A stretch of DNA of 64,000 bases from Lachnospiraceae bacterium G11. GTDB lineage: Bacteria; Bacillota; Clostridia; Lachnospirales; Lachnospiraceae. The stretch is from assembly GCA_900103495.1 (NCBI GenBank), contig FMWZ01000015.1, positions 1-64,000 on the forward strand, read 5' to 3'. This document shows, piece after piece, positions 62,504 to 64,000 of this stretch (position 1 is its first letter; each line of letters opens with the position of its first letter). Position numbers and translations under genes: made by a program. A model generated the notes under the pieces. That model ran no database searches. It was not told the DNA's origin and was given only the letters and a program-made list of their open reading frames with translations.

Positions 62504-62541
62504 TTCTAAGGTATCAATATGAAAAATATAGTTGGTATCAA

Positions 62542-62706
62542 TTATCCTACAACAGCTTTCTTTCGCTGATTCTTCTTGCGAAGGCGGCGTCTTACTGATG
62601 TCTCGCAGTTATATAAACGCTCATCCTTTGCCCACTTAGGCAGATCATTGAATCTTGCCTGTTGTGCGAAATCGAATACCATATCACCTGCAAATGTATG
62701 ATTCAT
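62542..62706 (-). CDS. Small basic protein of 54 residues
   Basis: The frame runs from ATG at 62704-62706 to TAA at 62542-62544. GAGGGAG precedes the ATG and a -35/-10 pair lies about 60 bases upstream. The protein begins MNHTFAGDMVFDFAQQARF and ends in a strongly basic tail (RRRLRKKNQRKKAVVG), with one Cys. That tail would suit RNA or ribosome binding. No family recognised; complete transcription signals on both sides make it a genuine gene. Confidence 0.8.
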   Translation of the reverse strand: MNHTFAGDMVFDFAQQARFNDLPKWAKDERLYNCETSVRRRLRKKNQRKKAVVG

Positions 62707-62766
62707 AATCTCCCTCGCTTTCCGGGTGTCCCGTGTTTTCGTCGAACGGACATCCTCTGTATTGTT

Positions 62767-62795
62767 ATATTACCACACGCGGACAGAGATTGCAA
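62767..62795 (-). promoter_or_regulatory. Promoter of the 54-aa gene
   Basis: Minus strand: TTGCAA (62790-62795), a 17-bp spacer and TAATAT (62767-62772). Transcription would start near 62760, giving a leader of about 55 nt. Confidence 0.75.
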
Positions 62796-62815
62796 GTGTC
62801 TTTCGTAAAAAAACA

Positions 62816-63163
62816 TTAAAAAACTTGAATTTCTTTTATATTCACCTCATTACCCGTCAAAAGATACGTACGATTGTCCTTGCAGTACGGACACTCTTTT
62901 CCGTACTTGACGGTAGGGTATTCTTTATGACAGTTTTCACAATATGTTACAGCGGGGATTGTCTCCACCACAAGCTTGGCATCATGAATGGGACCCTCCT
63001 CCTTGTGAACGGCCCACTCCCAACAGTCCTTCAGATAATAAGGAATGACAGAGGAGACCTCACCGATCTCCACTGTCACCGAATCAATTTTCTCGACCTT
63101 ATTCTCCACTGCGACTGCTTTAACATCTTTAATAATGTAAAAAACAACTCCCAGTTCGTGCAT
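62816..63163 (-). CDS. hypA: Hydrogenase nickel incorporation protein HypA
   Basis: 115 residues. The N-terminus MHELG has the nickel-binding His2, and the zinc site is made of Cys75, Cys78, Cys91, Cys94 in CENCHK...CPYC. HypA carries Ni to [NiFe] hydrogenase, and sometimes urease, with HypB. No hypB or hydrogenase genes are in the window. It is 15 bases after the Fe-S flavoprotein gene, suggesting that they act together in an electron-transfer or hydrogenase module. Confidence 0.92.
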   Translation of the reverse strand: MHELGVVFYIIKDVKAVAVENKVEKIDSVTVEIGEVSSVIPYYLKDCWEWAVHKEEGPIHDAKLVVETIPAVTYCENCHKEYPTVKYGKECPYCKDNRTYLLTGNEVNIKEIQVF

Positions 63164-63178
63164 AAGTTCCTCTATTCT

Positions 63179-64000
63179 TTATTTTTTCTTCCTGTTAAGT
63201 AAGATTTTGGTTCCTCTCTTAATCGCATAAGGAAGGATAGCCTTAATCTTGTCCTCGGACTTGTACATTGTGGAGCACTCAGGCATATCTCTCTTAAGTG
63301 TGATCGCGTCGAACTTACACTTTGTGGTACAGATTCCGCATCCGATACACTTATTCTCGTCCACAATTGTCTGTCCACAGCCAAGACATCTTGCAGTCTC
63401 AATCTTAACCTGTTCTTCCGTAAGAGTCTTATGAGCATCTCTGAAGGACTTGGCAGGAATGGTTTCGTCCATTCCGGGCTCCTGTCTCGATGAGGTGTCA
63501 TACGAAGGAATATAGAGGTTATCCTTATCAAGCTCTATAAACTCACGTCTGTTACGTCCGATGGTCATATGGCCGTGCTGTACGTATCTGTGAAGGGATT
63601 CAGCCGCATCATGTCCTGCAGCAATTGCATCGATTGCAAACTTGGGACCTGTATATACATCGCCTCCCACAAAGATATCAGGTTCAGCCGTCTGATATGT
63701 GAGGGAATCGGCAACGGGACCGTTTCCTCTGCCAAATTCAACCTTTGTTCCCTTGAGAAGATCCTTCCATACAATCTGCTGACCGATGGCGAAAATTACG
63801 TGTTCGCAGGGAATTGTAATGCAATCGTTCTCATCGTACTTGGGATTGAATTTCTTGTTCTCGTCAAATACGGAAAGACACTTCTTAAAGGTGATTCCGG
63901 TAACCTTGCCGTTCTCGGTAACCACTTCCTTGGGACCCCAGCCACAGTTAAGGATTACGCCATCCTCCTCTGCCTCAACCTGCTCTTCTTTGGATGCAGG
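63179..64000 (-). CDS. FAD-dependent oxidoreductase with Fe-S tail, 5' truncated
   Basis: 273 codons are seen; the gene continues past the right edge, as the frame stays open to 64000. The region VIFAIGQQIVWKD and 'EPDIFVGGDVYTGPKFAIDAIAAG' are the NAD-binding/FAD-binding part of the glutamate synthase small-subunit family. The C-terminus has ETARCLGCGQTIVDENKCIGCGICTTKCKFDAI, a 4Fe-4S ferredoxin-type site (read as CIGCGICTTKC), then a basic tail. Such proteins pass electrons between NAD(P)H and ferredoxin or a hydrogenase. Followed by hypA. Confidence 0.85.
   Translation of the reverse strand, partial: PASKEEQVEAEEDGVILNCGWGPKEVVTENGKVTGITFKKCLSVFDENKKFNPKYDENDCITIPCEHVIFAIGQQIVWKDLLKGTKVEFGRGNGPVADSLTYQTAEPDIFVGGDVYTGPKFAIDAIAAGHDAAESLHRYVQHGHMTIGRNRREFIELDKDNLYIPSYDTSSRQEPGMDETIPAKSFRDAHKTLTEEQVKIETARCLGCGQTIVDENKCIGCGICTTKCKFDAITLKRDMPECSTMYKSEDKIKAILPYAIKRGTKILLNRKKK

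Overview
The window looks like a chromosomal segment of an anaerobic, low-to-mid GC Gram-positive bacterium, most likely a Lachnospiraceae member near Butyrivibrio, Pseudobutyrivibrio or Roseburia. This is an inference from gene content and signals: many lipobox lipoproteins, a tryptophan T-box leader, a Firmicutes-type LexA operator, Fe-S aldo/keto reductase, HypA, ClpC, an ABC-F protein, DUF2975/XRE and DUF4342 genes. No species marker such as 16S rRNA is present. Almost all of the window is ordinary, densely packed chromosome. I see no prophage, no intact insertion sequence and no CRISPR array.

Layout. 1-4.8 kb: the tail of an unidentified gene, then four secreted lipoprotein genes on the minus strand. 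They form two tandem paralogue pairs and are separated by GGGGAC-type palindromes. 4.8-10 kb: an ABC-2 exporter operon (ATPase plus two permeases) divergent from a DesK/NarL-type two-component system, with a palindromic operator between them. 10-16.7 kb: rpsT, a TPM-domain protein with a zinc-ribbon partner, a glycerophosphodiesterase, a NUDIX hydrolase, a diguanylate cyclase, and a PHP-HAD fusion phosphatase. 16.7-26.5 kb: an ABC-F ATPase, ThrH, an Fe-S aldo/keto reductase, a PHP phosphatase, a TraX-like membrane protein, a COG0523 GTPase divergent from a small protein under a LexA-like operator, a flavin-type oxidase fold protein, an acyltransferase, DUF2804 and a 66-aa protein.

26.6-33.4 kb: the complete trpEGDCFBA operon, preceded by a promoter, a T-box leader with a UGG (Trp) specifier and, unexpectedly, a second intrinsic terminator just before trpE. 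A tRNA-Trp(CCA) gene, the ligand class read by that leader, lies at 46.5 kb. 33.4-40.7 kb (minus): an OmpR-type two-component system, a DUF4342 membrane protein, an acidic small protein, maf, polyphosphate kinase, a DUF815 ATPase and chorismate mutase, which feeds the Phe/Tyr branch competing with trp. 40.8-46.5 kb (plus): a DUF5050-like anchored protein, a small conserved protein, radA, an EamA transporter, a radical SAM protein and a nitroreductase. 46.5-53 kb (minus): tRNA-Trp, aspS, a hotdog thioesterase, clpC with a GntR-type repressor upstream in place of the usual ctsR-mcsAB, and an XRE-DUF2975 pair. 53-64 kb (minus): two membrane proteins of unknown role, a tandem array of 76-bp repeats, an SH3-domain membrane protein with an Arg-Pro-Glu-Gly repeat tail, purEMND, an M29-type aminopeptidase, small proteins, hypA, and a 5'-truncated Fe-S flavoprotein at the edge.

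The observations most worth following are the LexA-like operator lying exactly between the -35 and -10 of the 95-aa protein gene; the T-box plus second terminator before trp; the apparently leaderless histidine kinase mRNA; the GGGGAC palindrome family that abuts stop codons; the 76-bp repeat array; the GntR-ClpC pairing; and the PHP-HAD fusion.
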